This document shows, piece after piece, positions 1-13,046 of a DNA stretch of 64,000 nucleotides; the first letter of the stretch is position 1; each line of letters begins with the position of its first letter. The translations under genes and the position numbers were made by a program. The stretch comes from Ochotona curzoniae. Its lineage: Eukaryota > Chordata > Mammalia > Lagomorpha > Ochotonidae. The notes beneath the pieces are model-generated. The model was not told the origin of the DNA, did no database searches, and saw only the letters and a program-made list of their open reading frames with translations. The DNA is taken from NCBI RefSeq assembly GCF_017591425.1, contig NW_024466004.1, forward strand, positions 36,458,501 to 36,522,500, in the 5' to 3' direction.

Positions 1-1174
1 AGGCCACCTATCCATCTGGCTACGTTGATTTTGCCATTTGCCAGCATGTGGGCTTGTGTGTGTAGTGAGGGGACGTGGGGGGCAGCAGAGGATTGGCAGG
101 TGTTTAGAGTAACACGTTACCACATGCCAAAAGGGGACGGCTACTGCTTGTCACACGGGTTTCAGCACTGATATATTCCCTGCTTGGTGTATCCAGAGAG
201 CATCACAGTCTGGAAGATTCATGTTTTATCATGAATTGGTGAAAAGTAGCCTAGCAGTTACTCAGCTGTAAAAATAAATTCTACAGATACAGAAAATAAT
301 GACAATTCTAGCTAAAAGGTGCCATGAGGCAGATATATGGAAAACTATATGCTAGTCTCAGTCTATCTAGGTATTCCTAAATTATGCACATGTGGATTAA
401 TTTGCACACATTGCTAACACATGAGGGTGGAAAGTGCAAAGTTTCAAAATTCATCCAGGGAATTTGGTTACATAATGTATTTGTACTGATAGTTTACATC
501 CAATTTTTACTTTTCTTTTAGCTGCTCTGAAGACACATTAGAATACTGATCCAACTCATACAATAATAGAATCAAAGAAACAGTCAACTTAGATTTTCTG
601 TTTACAAGAATGCCCTGTAAGAAGTCACTGAGGAAAAATATGTGACCTAGCAGATTACTGTAAGTCAGGATCAGTCATTCCATATATTTGTAAATGTTGA
701 AATAGGATATAGCTACTCTATACAAGCTAGCCAACACTTTCAGTGAATGTTACTTAGCAACAAATAAGGGTTATACAACATATAAGATTTCCTTTTATTA
801 ATCAGGTCAATACACCGTTTGCTTCAGCTTTGCTCTCTAGAAAGGAAAAATATAATCCCAAATAGGATTGACTACCTGATATACTCTCCTTGGAGGACTA
901 CAACAATCCTGCCTGAACGCTAGCAGTTATAACTGCTACGCTGAGTTGGGAAGAGTGAGGTTCAGAGGATCTGAAGAGAAAATCCAAAGAGCACCACAAC
1001 TCTCGGTTTGATATTTGCTATTGTTTGCCCTGACTTGTGATGCTTACTACGAAGAGTGACAGAGGACATCAGGACAGTCAGCACAGTGGAGGCCCTGGAG
1101 AGGCTGGAACCTCACTCAGTTAGGGTTGGTAACTTGGATTAGCAGCTTGTGAAAGGTGTTAACCCTGCCGCAGT

Positions 1175-1310
1175 ATCTGTTTCCTGTTTACATAAAGAAT
1201 GGATAATCACAGTAACTATTCCATATGTTTGTAGGAAAGTTGAATAAGAAAGTCATATAAAGTACTTAATCCATTGTTAATTCTATAAATGTTAATCATT
1301 ATTGTTGTTT
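1175..1310 (+). repeat. MIR SINE fragment
   Basis: Sense MIR order: TATCTGTTTCCTGTTTACAT, AAAGAATGGATAATCACAGT, AAAGTACTTAATCCA, TAAATGTTAATCATTATTG. Confidence 0.55.
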
Positions 1311-1394
1311 CAGTTATGGTTGCTATAGGGGAGAGACATATAAGGGAATATTTCTGCAAATTTTCAATGAAGTTACTTTATATATCTGAATAGG

Positions 1395-1650
1395 TGGCAG
1401 GAGGGAAGGGAAGAGAAGGAAAGGGGGAGAGGAGAGAAGTCTCCCATCTACTGTTTTACTCACCAAATCCCAAATGTTGATTAGAGCAGGGACTGAGCTA
1501 GGCCAACTGGGAGCCAGGACTTGAGGCTTACCTCCTGCCTCTCAGTGTGAGCATTACAAGTAGAACCAGGACCTGAACTCTGATATGAAATATGAGCATC
1601 TCAAGTAGTATATTGATATATTACTTCATACTTGTTAGGCCAAATGTCCA
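1395..1650 (-). mobile_element. Old C-type SINE
   Basis: GGGAGAGGAGAGAAGTCTCC, CCCAAATGTTGATTAGAGC, GGGAGCCAGGACTTGAGG, AGGACCTGAACTCTGATATG. Diverged. Confidence 0.5.
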
Positions 1651-2199
1651 CCCTGGGAAGTAGATTTTTAAAGCCTATTCCAGATACATCCTATCCAATA
1701 ATTTCTTCATTCAATGTAAGTGTATAATTGAATGGCCACTACACAGGGATAGACCTAACTATTTGGGTCACAACACAAGGTCTTAGTAAAATGCTCAGAG
1801 ATGAAAAGTCCCCTCTAATGTTGACGTTCCTTTCAGTTGCCTTCCTCCAACGAACTGTTCCCTTCCATTGTCCTAGCAGTCCAGAGCTACTCACTGAAGT
1901 TCATTTAAACAAATAAAATTCTTTTGTGCACATTATTTTCTCATCTGCTGTTTTGATGATGGTCTTAATTCATGCTAAGATGTTAAACACTAGACTTTAC
2001 ACAATTGACCTTTTCATGCTGGAATTTCAGAGTTTCAAGTGGATTTTAAGCAGGTAAAGACATTTCTCCAATCAATTCATGCAGGCAGTTTTCCCTACAT
2101 ACAAGGATGGCTTGGCCATAGCTACTGAGATCTTGTCATGTGATCTGATGGCATATATAGTTTAGTTGGAGATACAGAAATACACCAAATAGGTGACAG

Positions 2200-2960
2200 A
2201 AAAAAAAATGCTCTCACTGCTGGAGACTACTAATTTATCTTCATTCTCTATGGCTTTGTCTATTTTGTATAAATTGAATGATAAAATATGAGTATGTGGT
2301 ATTGCTTTTTTTTTACTTGTTACAATGTTTCCAAGGTTCATCAATCTGTAGCTTGCATCAATACTTTACTCCTTCTCACAGCTGAGTAATATTTCATCTT
2401 ATAGGCAAATTTATCACATATTTTGTTTATCCATTCTTTAGCTGGTAGATATTTGAAGTGTTCATAACTTTGGCTATTGTGCATAGTACTGCCTGAATAC
2501 TCTTGTGCAGGTTTTGCATGGGCACCTGCATTCTTTTTTTTTTTAAGATTTATTTTTATTATTTTTTTATTAGAAAGGTGGATATACAGAGAGGAGAGAC
2601 TGAGAGGAAGATCTTCCGTCCGATGATTCACTCCCCAGGTGGCACCTGCTTTCAATTCCTTTCAATATATATGCAGAAATGGAATTTCCAGATCCTATGT
2701 AATTATATTTATTTAACTTATGAAGGAATTACAAAGAGATTTTTGGCTTCCCATTTTACATCATCACTAGCAATGTACAAATTTTCTTACTTCTCCATGT
2801 TTTTTCCAAATTTTTTTATTTTTCATTTTTTAAAAAAAATCTAGCCATTCTGGACCTTACACAGCTACAGCTCATTGTGATTTTGATTTTTGTTTCCTTG
2901 ATGACTAATGAGGCTGGGTTCCATTTCATGTACTTGTTACCCAGTTGGATATCTTTATGG
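2200..2960 (-). mobile_element. Old L1 LINE fragment, antisense, split by a SINE
   Basis: Reads as the antisense of L1 3' sequence: CAATGTTTCCAAGGTTCATC, GCTGAGTAATATTTCATC, TTTGTTTATCCATTC, TTGGCTATTGTGCATAGTAC, then after the SINE GCAATGTAC, CTCATTGTGATTTTGATTTT and CTTGATGACTAATGAGG. Confidence 0.75.
2534..2640 (-). mobile_element. Young pika C-type SINE, 5'-truncated
   Basis: T-tract, then GGATATACAGAGAGGAGAGA and AGGAAGATCTTCCGTCCGAT. Flanked by 13-bp target-site repeats (2521-2533 and 2641-2653, one mismatch). Only the 3' third of the element is present. Confidence 0.85.
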
Positions 2961-2964
2961 CACA

Positions 2965-3110
2965 ATTTTAAATATCTCATTTAATTCTTGCCATAGATCT
3001 GACAGATATTTCATAGATAAGTACACTGAGCTATGTAAAACGAGATGAAATAAATTGTCAGATATCATGGCAGAATTAAATTAAAATCCATATATTTCAC
3101 TCCTGAGAAA
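2965..3110 (-). repeat. MIR SINE fragment
   Basis: ATCTCATTTAATTCTTGCCA, then GATAAGTACACTGAGCTATG: antisense MIR. Confidence 0.5.
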
Positions 3111-3889
3111 TAGTTGTAATGTCCCTGGGAAGTGACAGATTTGGGCTACATAAAGTTTTTTGGCTTCTCAGATTAAGAAAACCTCCAGGGCTCTGGGATT
3201 ATGCTTAGGCCAGTTGCAGTGGGTAAACCACTCACAGCTCTCTCTCTCTGTGCCAGTTATGAAGTGTGTTACTTCTGGGCATTCAGGTTTCCCAAAGGAA
3301 TCTTTTTAGGGGCTTCTGTAGATCATTGGACACTTTCATTTTTATTTTAAACAAAAAGATTCTGACTGTTGTAATCTCACTGAGAGCTACTATCTTTCAT
3401 GAAAAGTCCATTTTATTTAACTAACTAGAATATTTTGGTCAAAAGGTAGAAGATGAAAAGGTTGGACTTGCATAACCCAGTAGGAACAGAATCCAGACTG
3501 TTTTTCAAAGAGCTTTTGATCACTCACGACATTCAAAGAGCTTTGAAATAAAACAGATGAATCAGGAGCCTATGTCCTGGAGCCAGTACTTTGCTAACTA
3601 CAGACAAACCCAACAGCTCAATGAACACATGTTTGTGCACTACCACGTGCCACATACATCATATGTACATATCACATATCATATGTTGCTTGTGTGGCAC
3701 AACAAGCAACTGAAGAAACTGACTTTGTACCTACTATAACTGTCCTGCCTCCTTTTGAGATTGTTCTTACAACAATTAGATAATTTTGAAAATTAAATAA
3801 TCCACAAATAGTAAGGAAAGTTTCTACAAAGTGCTCTTGATACAGTAATTTCTAGAAAGAGTGCTCCCTGGCAAATATGAAATGCCTAG

Positions 3890-4215
3890 GGTGGGAGCTG
3901 TAAGTAAGTTGTTTAAACCCTAACTTGGCACAATGAACTTCCTTATTAGCATGGCTAAGATTGAATCCTGTCTGTTTTGGATCTAGCTTCCTGCTAATGT
4001 GCCTGGGAAGCAGAGGATGGTGCCCTAAGTACTAAGGTTCTTGATGCACAGTTAGAAAACCCAGATGGTATTCCTGGCTCCTGGCTTAGCTTAGTTGTTC
4101 AGCACTGGCTACTGTGGGCTTTAGGGAAACAGCCATTAGATGGAAATCTCCCTCTATTATTTTTTCAAACGCAGCCCCTCCCTTCTCTCTCACACACACA
4201 ATCTACTTTTCAAAT
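3890..4215 (+). mobile_element. Old C-type SINE
   Basis: CTTCCTGCTAATGTGCCTGG, TTCCTGGCTCCTGGCTTAGC, ACAGCCATTAGATGGAAATC, CTTCTCTCTCACACACACAA. Confidence 0.6.
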
Positions 4216-5589
4216 GTATATTTTCAAATATACAGGTATACATCATTTTAGTAACAACAAGAAAGATGCCTGAAGATACGGGGCTTAGGTTACTTTAAAT
4301 ATTTGACCCCAACTGAATACTCTTTCACTCGCTATGTAGTAGTGCTAAAGTGATACTTAGGAAATTGTAAATCAAAACCATGAGAATCAATTACATACTG
4401 GGACTAATTGGGGAGTCCAAAGATTTAACTTTGGATAAACACTTCAGTATCCTGACATTAAGCGAGAACACTTGCTGCCTGCGCTTGGTGGGAGCACCAT
4501 GTTTTCCCAGGTACTTGTGTGACTAACAGTTGCCTGTCACATACTCCTGTTCAGTGTGGGGTGTTTTCATTCCACTCGGGCAAATCTCTAGTAACACCAG
4601 AGCTTTCTGTTTATTTTAAGGAAGTGCAAACTACAAATGTTGACCAAATCTGAACCAGGCTCCCTGGTCTCCAGGCAAAATGGATTGTGGTTTCTATTGT
4701 TTTCTTTAAATGTGTTTAAATGTGTTTGTATATGAATAGAGCAATTTGGCAAAGAAAATATAGTGAGATTCACTCAGAAATCTTTTGTCTTATGATATGT
4801 TTCTCCCAAGGACAGATGAAAAAATTGGCAAGAGTTTCCATTACAGAGTGATGACTGTAATATTACCAGTTTTAAGCATGCAGTGTTGTGTTTTTAAGAA
4901 ACATCTCTTAAAACAAGAGATTTTTCAGAACAAAAAATCCCTAAGAATCTTCTCTGCATGAATTAAAAAAAAAAACTTTAAGCAAAATTAACATTTCCAT
5001 AAAGATGAGGCATTAGTGGAAACAACTGGGACACATTTGCTGCTGCCACGACTGTATCTGGAACATTTGTTTCCTGGAGAGTGTGGAGAGATAAAGCGAA
5101 CTCTTTTATCCTCTGGATCCAAAATACAGAGGCCTCAAAAACCTGCCTCAGCACAGGGCTTACTAAGGGACAGAACTGGGCTGTGAAAGTGCAGAGTCTA
5201 CAAAACAAGGTCGTTAGAGGAATGGACGTGATGTGGAAGGGGAAATCCAGCTGAACTGACTTGAACTCCCTGTATACTGTCAAAATGCCACTGGGCTTTC
5301 CAAAGCAGTTATTTGTATATTGGAAGTGTGCAGTTCTAAATTTAAAAAAAAAAAACACCAAATAGGATAATTCACATTAGAGCTGACATAAAATTAAAGG
5401 CAACAGATAGTGCTGGTTCTTTCTTCTACAGTTTACTTCTCTGACAGTGGTATCCTATGCAGAGAATTCTTGTCCTCCCCAAAAAGCTAGTTTTTTTCCT
5501 TATTATTTCTGATGCTATCTTATTTGAATTTTATTATTGTTTCCAATTATAGATGGAAAAATATGAGGATTGTTTAAAATAGAAAATCA

Positions 5590-5990
5590 TAAAAAGGTAA
5601 AAATCACCTGTCGTTGCAATCACAGTTATAAGAAATTTTAATGTTTTTGTCTAGTTTTTCCAGCCTTTCACATGTTTTTGCTCCACACAATGCATATGGC
5701 AGAACTCACAAAAATGAATTATTATCTTGCTTTTTATCTGCAGTGTCACAGATTATAAAATGAGATTTTAACATGACACTAAGTGTTTCTTGAGCACAAG
5801 AGTTTAAATGACACATGATATTATCCTTTAATAATCTAAGCATTGTTCAAGTGTAGGTGGTTTTACTTCTTCTTGTTGTAAGTGTTGAAGTGATGAATAA
5901 TTTGATGTATCCATTTTGGATCATATCTCTGGTTATTTCCTTTGGACAGTCTCTAGAATTGGAATAGATGAGAATAATAAAAAATAAGAT
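5590..5990. mobile_element. L1-like fragment
   Basis: AATCACCTGTCG, TTTTTGTCTAGTTTTTCCAG, ACAAAAATGAATTATTATC and later TTATTTCCTTTGG follow the order of a common old L1 3' region in antisense. Diverged. Confidence 0.4.
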
Positions 5991-6413
5991 ATTTTAGAGC
6001 TCAGGATATATTTTCTCTTTCAGTTTGACTGAATGTGCTTAAGTAAGTCATATCAAGTACCAGCCCTGGTTGAAAAGACTAGGTTTATCAATTTTATCAC
6101 AAATCATCGTCTTATTTATGAATGTTAAGAAAGAAGAATTTCCAAGTGATGTACGAAAAATAGTGCCTCATTGTTGCTTTAATTTGCTTTTTCCTTAAAA
6201 CTAACTAAAACATACATTTAAAATTACTGGATGATAATTTGTATAGTTCAGAAAATGTTCATTTCCATTACATAATTTACTTAATATTCTTTGTTGTTTG
6301 TGAATTAGAAATATATGTTCATTACAAAAATTAAGCAAACAAAACTCATCCACAATAAAAATATTAAAATAACATTTCATCCCATCCCCAAAGAGTATTG
6401 TATACATACCATG

Positions 6414-6546
6414 GTATTTCAAAAAGTTTGTGGAAAAGTAAAATTAAAAGAGAAAGATATTTTAGTGCAAAAGTATTCTGAAGTCTATGAGCAGATTTTT
6501 TTTTTCTTTTTGGTAAGATTCATTTTCCCACAAAGTTCTTGAATAA
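6414..6546. mobile_element. MITE-like hairpin element, mariner-type candidate
   Basis: About 133 bp bounded by near-perfect inverted repeats: 6414-6437 reads TTTCAAAAAGTTTGTGGAAAA and 6523-6545 reads TTTTCCCACAAAGTTCTTGA, complementary save one extra base and few mismatches. Too short to code for a transposase. The family is inference. Confidence 0.55.
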
Positions 6547-7399
6547 CATACTTCTTATAGTCACTTGTTTTCATAATTTCACAAAAGTATAGAATTTTAA
6601 ATATTTGTTTACTTATTTTGCACTTAAAAATATATTATGGTCTGTATTTGCTTGCCAATCTTCAGTACTTCTAATTCACTTAAAAAGCTCCGAAATTTCT
6701 GAAATTTCAACAGTTTATTTTGCTATTTCTCATACACATCTTATGTTCTTTGTGAATATGACTCTGGTTTAGTTCTGTGTGTCTTCACTGTAACTGAAGA
6801 AAAACAGGAGTCTGACGTTGCACTGTCTATTTCTGAAGGAAGACAATTATGTCCCCAAAGCTGAGAACACAGCTCTCACTAACTGTTAACAGGACAAAAT
6901 AAGGTGTTATGATAGGGACCATTCCCCATGCCACGAAATGACAAAACAGCCTGGTTACAAAAGGTTCACAAGCCTTCTTACAGATGTCTCCTCTTCCCTT
7001 TCCACTCCAGAACCACAGCACAGGGATGGAGGAGGAGCAGGGCACTGAGTCACCACCCTGCCACCCATCCTCTGCTGCGTGGGTGGCTTAATGCTTCCAA
7101 CCAGTGACTAGGCTGACATCAGCATCAGCTGCATGTCAGATACCTGCTATCCCTAATACAAGCAGCTGTAAAAGTACATTCAGTACATACGCTCTTAGTT
7201 TCTGCTTCCAGGAAATAGTTTGAATCCAGCAAAATTCAACGGTCCAGAGGAGGGAGACGTTGCCAGGCTCTGCCCCTTCTACCTCCTGCCTCTGCGCATT
7301 CTCAGAACTGCCACAAGACTTGCCTGCCTCATCTGACTGTGATGGATGGAGACTAGTCATTCACAAATTCTTACTCCTGGGGAAACTGGGAGGGGACCA

Positions 7400-7690
7400 T
7401 ACACAATTCATTCACATATTCATCCATCATACATTTATTAAATATCTCTGTAATACTGGTTTCTGACACCTTGATAGACAGCATAGGATGAAAAAACAAT
7501 TCTTCATGATAAAGATATGAATGTGAATGAATAGTTATGATAATATAGGGTTGATGCTAGGTTAGAAGTGTTTACAGAGGGGAGAATCGCAGAGTGGAGG
7601 TAAGTTGCTGCTGCTTGGGAGACAAGGAGATTAGAAAGGCTTCATTGAGTAGTTGTGTTGGAACCAACTCTGTTGGTCTTTTCCAAAAAC
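7400..7690 (-). mobile_element. L2 LINE fragment, antisense
   Basis: ATTCATTCACATATTCATCC, ACATTTATTAAATATCTCTG, ACACCTTGATAGACAGCATA and AAGGCTTCATTGAGTAG match the order of antisense L2 3' sequence. Confidence 0.45.
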
Positions 7691-8399
7691 TGACTTCCTG
7701 TGTGACCCTACAACCAGAACAAAACAGCAAAGTATGCATCAGGCACAGGGTTGTGAACAAGTTTCCAACCTCAGTGAAAGTTTCTTAACCTAGGGACAAC
7801 CTGTCCCAGCCTAAGGACACAGTGTCTCCATATCAGAGGCCAAACTGAGAGAACAGATGTATTTGATGCTACAGTGGAATTTCATCTGGCCTTCAACTTC
7901 ACTTGATTTTGTCCATAAGCAGGTGTTGACAGAAAGCTAAAGAAAGCTAAATCTTTCAGTAAGATGGAGTGAAAGCGCATTTTATGTTAATCATTTTCTG
8001 GAATTTCTTCCCAGGTTAAGAATACAGGATGGGAGAGTACTGTTCACATCCACTGTGGATCCAAAAGTGTGCTTCCAATGCTGATTGTGCAGGGAAATTT
8101 GAAATACAGGCCAGAATGATAACCCTGTCAAGATGAAGAATTCCTATTTGACTTTTTAAGGAAATGCAAACCACATAAGTTGGATCTTCATTAGTAAAAT
8201 CATTCATTTTTTAAAAAATTAACCAATTTATTAGTACATTAAATAATTAGGCAAAAAATTAGAAAATGTATATGACAAATTTAAAGTCTGTTATTTCTAG
8301 AACATTACATTGTGTCACCCATTTATGTGGGGAGAGGAACTTCCAATTATGCAGTCATCAGTAGAAGACAATCATTATGGCCTTAGTGACCCCAGACTT

Positions 8400-8525
8400 G
8401 TAGGCACAACCTCTACAGCCAGGGAGCTGGATTGGAAGTGGAGCAACTGGGACACAAATCCATGTCCAAATGGGATCCCAGGATTTGCAAGGTGAGGATT
8501 TAGCCACAAAGCCATTCTGCCAGGC
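8400..8525 (-). mobile_element. C-type SINE, tRNA-like half only
   Basis: AGGGAGCTGGATTGGAAGTG, CAAATGGGATCCCAGGATTT, GATTTAGCCACAAAGCC. Confidence 0.6.
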
Positions 8526-8774
8526 CTGAAATATTTTAAGTGTAATAAAAACCCATCTCAATCCAGTGAAGGAATTTTCTTCATGATGCATACTTCAAAG
8601 TCTATGCAATGCTAATCAATCTTCTCATTCATACTGTTTTTCATACATTTTAAATGGTCATTTTATAACAACAATAATAATAATACATTGGATAAAAGCA
8701 TTCAATAAGCCTACCATGCATTTACAAGTTGGCCTAAAAGTCTTCAGAAATATGCATTACTTTTGAAAATTCTA

Positions 8775-9068
8775 TTTTTACTTAATTCAATGGGAGAATG
8801 ACACAGAGAGTGGCAGAGAAAGAGCTCTTCCATCTATAGGTCCGCAACCCAGGGCTGTGCCAGACTGAAGTAAAAAACCTGGAACTCCAGCTGGGTCTCT
8901 CACTTGAATAGCATGGGCCCAAGTACATGGGCCATCCTCTGTTGCTTTCCCAGATATATTAGCAATTAACTGAATTGGAAGCAGGCAGCTGGGACTTGAA
9001 TTGGGACATTAATATGGACACCATCTCAGGTGGCAGTCCAACTTACTGCATTACAGCAATGACTCCTT
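8775..9068 (-). mobile_element. Old C-type SINE
   Basis: GACACAGAGAGTGGCAGAGA, GGAACTCCAGCTGGGTCTCT, ACATGGGCCATCCTCTGTTG, GCATTACAGCAATGACTCC. Confidence 0.7.
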
Positions 9069-9794
9069 CAATATCATGAAAGTGAGCAAAGGACTTTAGG
9101 ACAACACATAATCATAGCACATTTTCATGTAATTAAGTAATTTATCTGAGTGAGCAGTTTAGTATGCAATATTTTAATGCCATTGAATGATAAATTTTAT
9201 ATAGATATTATTCATTAATATATGTGTATAACATCAGAACACTATCCTATATTATCTGGATAAAGCTGATAAAGATCCAACTTGGGGCCAAAATTTCCAA
9301 ACTTCTGACTTAAGAAATCAGTATCTTAAAAATCTGTGAAAATGCAACTTAGAAGAATATTGGGAACTTCCTAGTGTTATTTTATTCCTAGATTGAGCAT
9401 ACCAGGTAAACTTAGTGCCATTCCTCCGTAAAAATCTAACCCGTGTGGGATTTACAGGAGTAACAAGAAACAGTGCACAATCTCAGACCCATTTTATAAC
9501 CCTAGGAGTTGACACTAACTTTAATGCCAAAGTAGTCTGAGAAAAACTCAAAGTTCTGTTAATGGTGAAGATTGGGTTACAGCAATATTAGAATACAGCA
9601 AGAAAGGGAAAAAAAGTTACATACTTTTAAAAATACATACACATGTATCTATCAATTTTTATTTGTATTAGGAAAAATGAACAGAATTTCATTTATTTAA
9701 AGAAAAAAGGAAGCCAATGATGTTGAATGAGCATTTAGAATATTCATGTTTTGACCATAACTTAATTAATGTTTACCTTTTTAAAATATCCCTA

Positions 9795-10118
9795 GGGCCC
9801 AGTGGCATGGCCTAGTGGCTAAAGTCCTCATCTTGAATGTGCCAGGATCCCATTTGGGCACCGGTTCTAATCCCGGCAGCTCCACTTTCCATCCAGCTCC
9901 CTGCTTGTGGCCTAGGAAAGCAGTTGAGGACGGCCCAAAGCTTTGGGACCTGCACCTGTGTGGGATACCTGGAAGAAGTTCCTGGATCCTGGCTTGGGAC
10001 CAGCATAGCATCGGCCGTTGCGCTTACTTGGGGAGTAAATTCTAGGATGGAAGATCTTGCTCTTTATTTCTCCTCCTCTCTGTATATCTGACTTTCCAAT
10101 AAATAAATAAATATTTTA
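9795..10118 (+). mobile_element. Pika C-type SINE, full length
   Basis: Starts GGGCCCAGTGGC, contains GGCACCGGTTCTAATCCCGG, the tRNA-like B-box, and ends CAATAAATAAATAAATATTT. Flanked by AAAATATCCCT-like repeats. Confidence 0.9.
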
Positions 10119-10399
10119 AAAATATATCCCTTTTTTGGTTCAATGAAGAAGAAAGTGGTACCATTTTCTCAAAGTGGTTTTATATGGTACTGTAACCACC
10201 AAAAGCATAGTAACTTTGAAATATTTTTATAGTTTGCCTTGCAAATTTGTTATGATATTTTAAATCTTTGTTTAGTCTGAGTATTCTACTTTCGTTGTTT
10301 CTTTGAATAGATTACTACTTCCAATGGTTCCTATCCTGAATGTTTACAGGTAATTTAGTACTGGGGCAAATTTGAAATCATACAAATAAATTCAAATGG

Positions 10400-10510
10400 C
10401 CAGTAACAATATGGAGCAATTCAGTATGGGGGGAGGGCTTGGGGAGGGGTTGGGGGAATCCCAGAATCTATGCCACTGTGTCATAAAATGAAACAATAAT
10501 AATAAAAAAA
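10400..10510 (+). mobile_element. Lagomorph L1-type 3' terminus, very short copy
   Basis: GGAGCAATTCAGTATGGGGG, then GTTGGGGGAATCCCAGA, TGTGTCATAAAATGAA and an (AAT)n A-rich tail. The same terminus occurs at 15755-16005 and 54705-54985. Confidence 0.5.
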
Positions 10511-11424
10511 TTCAGATGGAGAGAAAACTAAGCACAAAGCAGAGAAATGCCATGGCGAATTCTAAACAGCAGCTTGCGGCAGATTTCCATTCCAGTAAAT
10601 GCTGTAGTTAGTGCCAAAGGAGTATGCCACCTGAACTCTGAACTTTGGTTTCAAAATATTTGAACAGTGATTCTTTCACTGTAGTTGGAAAACATAGACA
10701 GGACAGAGGCAGGAGGTGATGTTGGAGAAGTAGCATGGGACCAGTACAGAAAGAATCATGAGTGCTGTATTATCTTCTCTTCCATGTATGCTGGGAGGCT
10801 CTGGTTCAATGAGAACTGGATCGTCAAAAAGGAGGACTCCTGTCCCTCCTCAAGCCTGCTCATTGACACTGGGTTTTTTCCTTATTAGGCTGGTTGCTCT
10901 AGATCAATTCCCCTAGCTCCTGGGGGCCCATCTGCTAGCATTCATTTCTTGCTATTTCTGTTAGATTTCTTGCTCATCCCTGTAGCCTCTGCATCCTCTC
11001 CATGCCTTGTGTTCTCTCATAAAGGACATTAGTGGCTCATTAAATATACAGCCTGGATCAAAAACTGCATAAACTGTCAGTTCACTTTCCTCAAGGGTAG
11101 AGAGGGTTGAATCTTTGAACCTTCCTAAGGAGCAGGGGAAATAATTACATTTCACCTTTGTAATTAATCTAATGAATGCAGATTTTCATATTCAGAAGGG
11201 TTGATTATTCATGTTCCACGTGACAGTTTAGTGTACCTCCCTCTCCCATCACTGTGTCTCTTCCCATTAAGGTCTCTTACTTAGACTTATATTGAGTCTT
11301 TCCCTCCATCCTAAAGACATTCTTTCAAAAATCTGACCAAGGCAGTCCATGGCTTAGAAATCTGTGATAGTTTCCAATAGTTTTGAAGACTGGTTTACAC
11401 TCAACAGTGTGTTTCCTGGGTTAG

Positions 11425-11820
11425 GCAGAACAGTGCTGTTGTCTGCAATGTTTATGTTCTAATCTTAGAACCTGTGAGCAGACGCATGGCAAAGTTGAGG
11501 CAAATGTGATTCCGGTGTGAAAAGACCCTGGATTGTCAGAATGGACCAAAAGCAATCACAAGGTTTCTTATAAGAGAGTGGCAGTGGATCAAGAATAGGA
11601 AACATAAAAACAGAAGCAAGAAGTTGGAACTAAGTGAACAAATGGCCACAAAACAGGAAACACAAGCAATCCCAAGATCTTGGGAAGATCAGAAAGTTTC
11701 CAAAAGAACCCAGTCTGGCTGACTTCTTCATATTAGATCTGTAAGTTTTATTTTAAAATTCTCACTTTGACTTTTAAGATAACAGTAATTTGTTATAGAA
11801 GCAATAAAACTTGGGCCTCA
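11425..11820 (+). mobile_element. MLT1-like LTR (ERVL-MaLR)
   Basis: Runs from GGCAGAACAGTGCTG through AACCTGTGAGCAGACGCATGGCAAAG and ACAAGGTTTCTTATAAGAGAG to the ending AATTTGTTATAGAAGCAATA, the layout of a sense MaLR LTR. Confidence 0.6.
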
Positions 11821-11849
11821 CCAATCTAATTTGTTTCTCTCCTTGGCAC

Positions 11850-12165
11850 TCAGGTCCAGGCCCAAGGCTATAAGTGGGTCAGTGTGACTGGTTCTGGCCA
11901 ATGGGATATGAGAGCCAGTTACAAAGGCCCATTTCCCAACCTAGAGCACAAGACATCTTCTCTTCCCCATCTGGTTTTCCCTTTTTCTGCACCTTGGGGT
12001 TTATAAATGTGAGGACAATCGCCATGCACCCTTGGATGATGGAAGAACCCTGAAGGGCAACAGCACTGGAAACACTCTTTATATGGAACATTTGCACTGG
12101 ACTTTGCTGAAATAAGAATAAGGTTTTATTTTTTTAAGGTACTAAAATTTGGAGGAAGCTTGTTA
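11850..12165 (+). mobile_element. Ancient LTR-like repeat
   Basis: GGTTCTGGCCAATGGGATATG near the 5' side and GAAATAAGAATAAGGTTTTA near the 3' side resemble an old mammalian LTR family. Exact family unknown to me. Confidence 0.4.
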
Positions 12166-12714
12166 ATTTGGGTTATTGTTAATTTGAGTTGTCCTGGGTA
12201 AAATCCAATTTTTTTTTTTTTAATTCCAAGGAGAACTTCCTTCTGGTGACCCTAGTGTCATGGTCAGTGAGTGCACAACAGAAAGGACATCTTGGTAAGA
12301 AAATAATTGCTGAGATTGTTAACAAGAATAGGATAATTTGACAATGAAACTAACCCTTTATAGTGGTGGTCTCAAGGCAACATTCTGGCTGGCTTGTCCC
12401 TTCTGAATGAGTTTATTGCATCTTCTCAAGTCAGTCCTGAAGTTTCCTTCTTCTCACATCCTATCTTGGCTTTTGGCCTCCTTTTGCATCTACAGGCCTA
12501 TAACAGCCTTCCCAATGAATCTCCTTTTCCTTAAGCTTACCACATCCAGATTCTGATAGAAGAGTTAACGAACAAGATTGAAGACAGGATTGGCAGTGGG
12601 GGATAAGAGTAGGAAAGTGAAAATTTCACCCTCTTGAAACAATCAGTTTTAAACCCATTATATAAATCTTGACTCATTTGTGTAACAAACCCCTGGATTC
12701 AACAGCTAATAGGG

Positions 12715-13046
12715 AAGCAGAATTGTGGCACAGCAAGTTAATACCCTTTCAGAACTTCTGCATTCCATATTGGAGGGCCAGTTTGAGTCCCAGCTGCCCC
12801 ACTTCCAATCCAGTTTTCTGCAGCTGGGAAGGCAGGAGCAGATGTCCTGGGTGTTTGGGTTTCTGCCACCCATGTGAAAGAGATGGCAGATGAAGTTCCT
12901 GGCTCCTGGCTTCAGCCTGGCCCAGCCCCAGCTATTGCAGACATTTTGAGAATAAATGAGCAGATGGAAAATCAACCTCTCTCTTGCTGGCTTTCCTTCT
13001 CTGTCATTGTGCCTTTCAAATAAATACGTAAATAAATTTTTGAAAA
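12715..13046 (+). mobile_element. Old C-type SINE
   Basis: GAATTGTGGCACAGCAAGTT, CCCACTTCCAATCCAG, GGCTCCTGGCTTCAGCCTGG, CATTGTGCCTTTCAAATAAA. Confidence 0.75.

Larger units (their letters stand above)
1..9794. other. Intergenic DNA, left end
   Basis: Apart from the repeats listed, nothing is recognisable in 1-1174, 1651-2199, 3111-3889, 4216-5589, 6547-7399, 7691-8399 and 9069-9794. Open frames here are short and look like chance (for example 4978-5361 on the - strand). Confidence 0.7.

Noticed and set aside
4978..5361. 127-codon - strand frame in intergenic DNA
   Set aside because: No recognisable domain, AT-rich surroundings, no promoter or splice context. Long enough to notice but consistent with chance.
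9860..9890. tRNA-like promoter boxes (GGTTCTAATCC) at this and all other SINE copies
   Set aside because: They belong to tRNA-derived SINEs; no cloverleaf-forming functional tRNA gene was seen.
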